A DNA stretch of 64,000 bases from Lawsonella clevelandensis (GTDB lineage Bacteria > Actinomycetota > Actinomycetes > Mycobacteriales > Mycobacteriaceae), in assembly GCF_001293125.1 (NCBI RefSeq), contig NZ_CP009312.1:810608-874607 (forward strand). Reading direction: 5' to 3'. How positions within the stretch are numbered: the stretch's first letter is position 1; every line of letters begins with the position of its first letter. Of the stretch, positions 62,405 through 64,000 are shown piece after piece. The translations under genes and the position numbers were made by a program. Below the pieces are notes generated by a model. The model had not been told where the DNA came from. It did no database searches and was given only the letters and a program-made list of their open reading frames with translations.

Positions 62405-63652
62405 ATGAAGCGTTTGACTACTCGGCTTCTCGCCGCAGCAGGGGCACTCACGCTCACGGTAGGACTCATCAACCCTGAAGCAGCCCAAGCCGCAGCCACC
62501 ATGCCTACCCCCATTCTGGACCCCTTCTTCAACGTCCCCGCAGCCCAGTACGTCCACAAACCCCACGGCAAACTCCTCCGCAGTCGCAAACTCCCCGCTT
62601 TCCTCGTCCCCGGCGGCAACGCCACCCAAATGGTCTTCTCCACCCGCGACACCTTCAACCGCCCCACCTACGCCACCGCCGTCCTCGTCAAACCCGCCAA
62701 CTTCCCCAAAAACGGCAAAGTCGTTGTCTTCAACGACTTCATCAACTCCCTCGGCATCGGCTGCCAACCCAGCTTCTCCTACTCCAGCCTCAACCCCGAA
62801 TGGAACACTCGTAGCTTCATCGCCATGTGGTACTCCGCTATTGCCGCCCGCTACGGATACGCCCTCCTCATCCCCGACCACGAGGGTATGAAAGCCGCCT
62901 ACACCGCCAACATCCTCGCCGGACACATCGTCCTCGACGCCGTCCGCGCCATGAAAAACACCCCCGACTTCGGCATGCAACGCAGCTGGACCGGCATGCT
63001 CGGCTACTCCGGCGGCTCCATGGTCAGCCTGTGGGCCGCCAACCTCCGCGCCGAATACGCCCCCGACGTCCACTTCAGCGCCATCGCCATCGGCGGCACT
63101 CCCACCGACCTCCAGTACTACGGCGTCCGCTTCGGCAACCGCCCCAACGACGCCTTCGGCCTCGCCTTCGCCTCCCTCGTCGGCCTCGAACGCGAATACC
63201 CCAAGAGCATGCGCGTCACTCCCCGCCTCTCCAAACACGGCAAAAACAAGATGCGCGTCCTCAAAAATGCCTGCTCACCGCGCCTCCTGCAATCCCTCAA
63301 GGGCGAATCCGTCAACACCATCTTCAATGGTGTCAGCCTCAACCCCGCGCAAGAACGCTCCGCTTTCCGGGTCCTCCGCGAAAACAGCCTCTACTACGAC
63401 CAGCGCCACCCCACCCGCGGCACCAAACTCTACGTCTTCGGCTCCCGCACCGACATTGGCGCCCCCATCCGTCCCCTCCGTGCCACCATACGCCGCTACT
63501 GCGCCACCGGATCCCGCGTCCAATATATCGAAGTAAACGACCCCAACCACGTCTCCACCGCCTTCCACAACATCCCCGCAGCCGCACAGTGGCTCTTCCA
63601 GATGAGTAACGGTGGAAAAATGCGTAACGACTGCCGCCGCATCCCCCGTTAA
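62405..63652 (+). CDS. Secretory lipase (LIP family, PF03583-like), copy 1
   Basis: A 415-residue exported lipase. The signal peptide (residues 8-30, cleavage near AQA) is followed by DPFFNVPA, the start of the secretory lipase domain. TAVLVKPANFPKNGKVVVFNDF, LIPDHEGMKAAY, the nucleophile elbow GYSGGSMVSLW (Ser of GYSGG), and a late DPNHVSTAFHN with the probable catalytic His fit the family. These enzymes release fatty acids from triacylglycerols outside the cell. A second lipase gene follows 35 bp later, probably in the same transcript. Confidence 0.88.
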   Translation: MKRLTTRLLAAAGALTLTVGLINPEAAQAAATMPTPILDPFFNVPAAQYVHKPHGKLLRSRKLPAFLVPGGNATQMVFSTRDTFNRPTYATAVLVKPANFPKNGKVVVFNDFINSLGIGCQPSFSYSSLNPEWNTRSFIAMWYSAIAARYGYALLIPDHEGMKAAYTANILAGHIVLDAVRAMKNTPDFGMQRSWTGMLGYSGGSMVSLWAANLRAEYAPDVHFSAIAIGGTPTDLQYYGVRFGNRPNDAFGLAFASLVGLEREYPKSMRVTPRLSKHGKNKMRVLKNACSPRLLQSLKGESVNTIFNGVSLNPAQERSAFRVLRENSLYYDQRHPTRGTKLYVFGSRTDIGAPIRPLRATIRRYCATGSRVQYIEVNDPNHVSTAFHNIPAAAQWLFQMSNGGKMRNDCRRIPR

Positions 63653-63687
63653 CCGCAGCACCCCACGCGAAGGAAGAGACCCCCCAC

Positions 63688-64000
63688 ATGACGACACGGA
63701 CCACCCGCCTCAAAAGCATCACCGCCGCCACGGTCACCGCAGCCGTGGTAGCCGGCTCCGTCGTAGCTGCCACTCCCGCCGACGCCACCCCCCTCTACGA
63801 CAACACCCCCCTCGGATCCTTCTTCAAGGTCAGCCAGGCCAAACTCAACTCCGTCCCCAACGGCACCCTCATCCGTGTCCGGCCCGTCTCCAACTTCGTC
63901 GTCCAAGGCACCCAGGTTTTCCAATACGTCTTCAAGACCACCAACTCCCACGGCAAAGCCGTCCTCGCCAGCTCCGCCGTCATGCGGCCCGTCATCGCTC
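63688..64000 (+). CDS. Secretory lipase, copy 2, cut by the window end
   Basis: The frame is open from ATG 63688 (behind GAAGGAAGA) through position 64000: 104 codons. A signal peptide (ITAATVTAAVVAGSVVAATP, cleavage after ADA) is followed by LYDNTPLGSFFKVSQAKLNSV and VVQGTQVFQYVFKTTNSHGK. These correspond to the start of copy 1 (PILDPFFNVPAAQY; ATQMVFSTRDTFNRP). So it is a tandem paralogue; the catalytic part lies outside the window. Confidence 0.8.
   Translation, partial: MTTRTTRLKSITAATVTAAVVAGSVVAATPADATPLYDNTPLGSFFKVSQAKLNSVPNGTLIRVRPVSNFVVQGTQVFQYVFKTTNSHGKAVLASSAVMRPVIA

Overview
The window comes from a mycolic-acid-making actinobacterium (order Mycobacteriales). It carries nearly the whole set of genes for the mycolyl-arabinogalactan cell wall: galactan export and synthesis (wzm, wzt, glfT1, glfT2, glf), decaprenyl-phosphoryl-arabinose synthesis (ubiA-type DPPR synthase, PAP2 phosphatase, dprE1, dprE2), arabinan polymerisation (aftA and two emb-type arabinosyltransferases), mycolate condensation (accD4, pks13, fadD32, an Rv3802c-type lipase) and mycolate transfer (two Ag85/Cmt mycolyltransferases, one with LGFP repeats). 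GC is moderately high and many coding regions are C-rich. Two emb genes, an LGFP-tailed mycolyltransferase, secretory lipases and an apparently compact layout fit neither M. tuberculosis nor a typical Corynebacterium. A Lawsonella/Dietzia-like lineage is my best guess, from memory and unverified.

Layout. 1-5.0 kb: an AT-richer partial WXG100/PPE-like gene, a DUF3558-type lipoprotein, a decayed copy of that lipoprotein, and two SGNH hydrolase paralogues flanking tRNA-Ser(UGA). 5.1-13.3 kb: a quinone-oxidoreductase-like gene, the galactan exporter wzm-wzt with glfT1, a membrane flavin reductase, a polysaccharide pyruvyl-transferase-like gene and a GtrA protein (Rv3789-like). 13.3-26.2 kb: an accessory block lying between gtrA and dprE1, which are adjacent in M. 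tuberculosis. It holds a lipoprotein, a second GlfT2-like galactofuranosyltransferase, an FAD dehydrogenase/SDR operon, a tandem pair of unknown type I membrane proteins, another SDR, an unknown multi-pass membrane protein and a GT87-like mannosyltransferase-type protein. 26.2-40.6 kb: dprE1-dprE2, an odd Gly/Ala/Val-rich membrane protein on the other strand, aftA, a small secreted protein and two emb genes. 40.6-61.7 kb (all minus strand): accD4, Rv3802c-like lipase, DUF732 lipoprotein, two mycolyltransferases, a 33-residue membrane microprotein, ubiA, pks13, fadD32, a second DUF732 protein, PAP2 phosphatase, glfT2 and glf. 62.4-64 kb: two tandem secretory lipases, the second cut by the window edge.

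How they work together. Glf makes UDP-Galf, GlfT1 and GlfT2 build lipid-linked galactan, and Wzm/Wzt flip it. UbiA, the PAP2 phosphatase and DprE1/DprE2 make decaprenyl-phosphoryl-arabinose, which AftA and the Emb proteins use to decorate galactan. AccD4, FadD32 and Pks13 make the mycolate precursor, and the Ag85-type enzymes attach it outside the membrane. An aftB gene, expected next to ubiA, was not seen. Many genes have a TANNNT -10 hexamer 6-7 nt before the start codon, suggesting widespread leaderless transcription.
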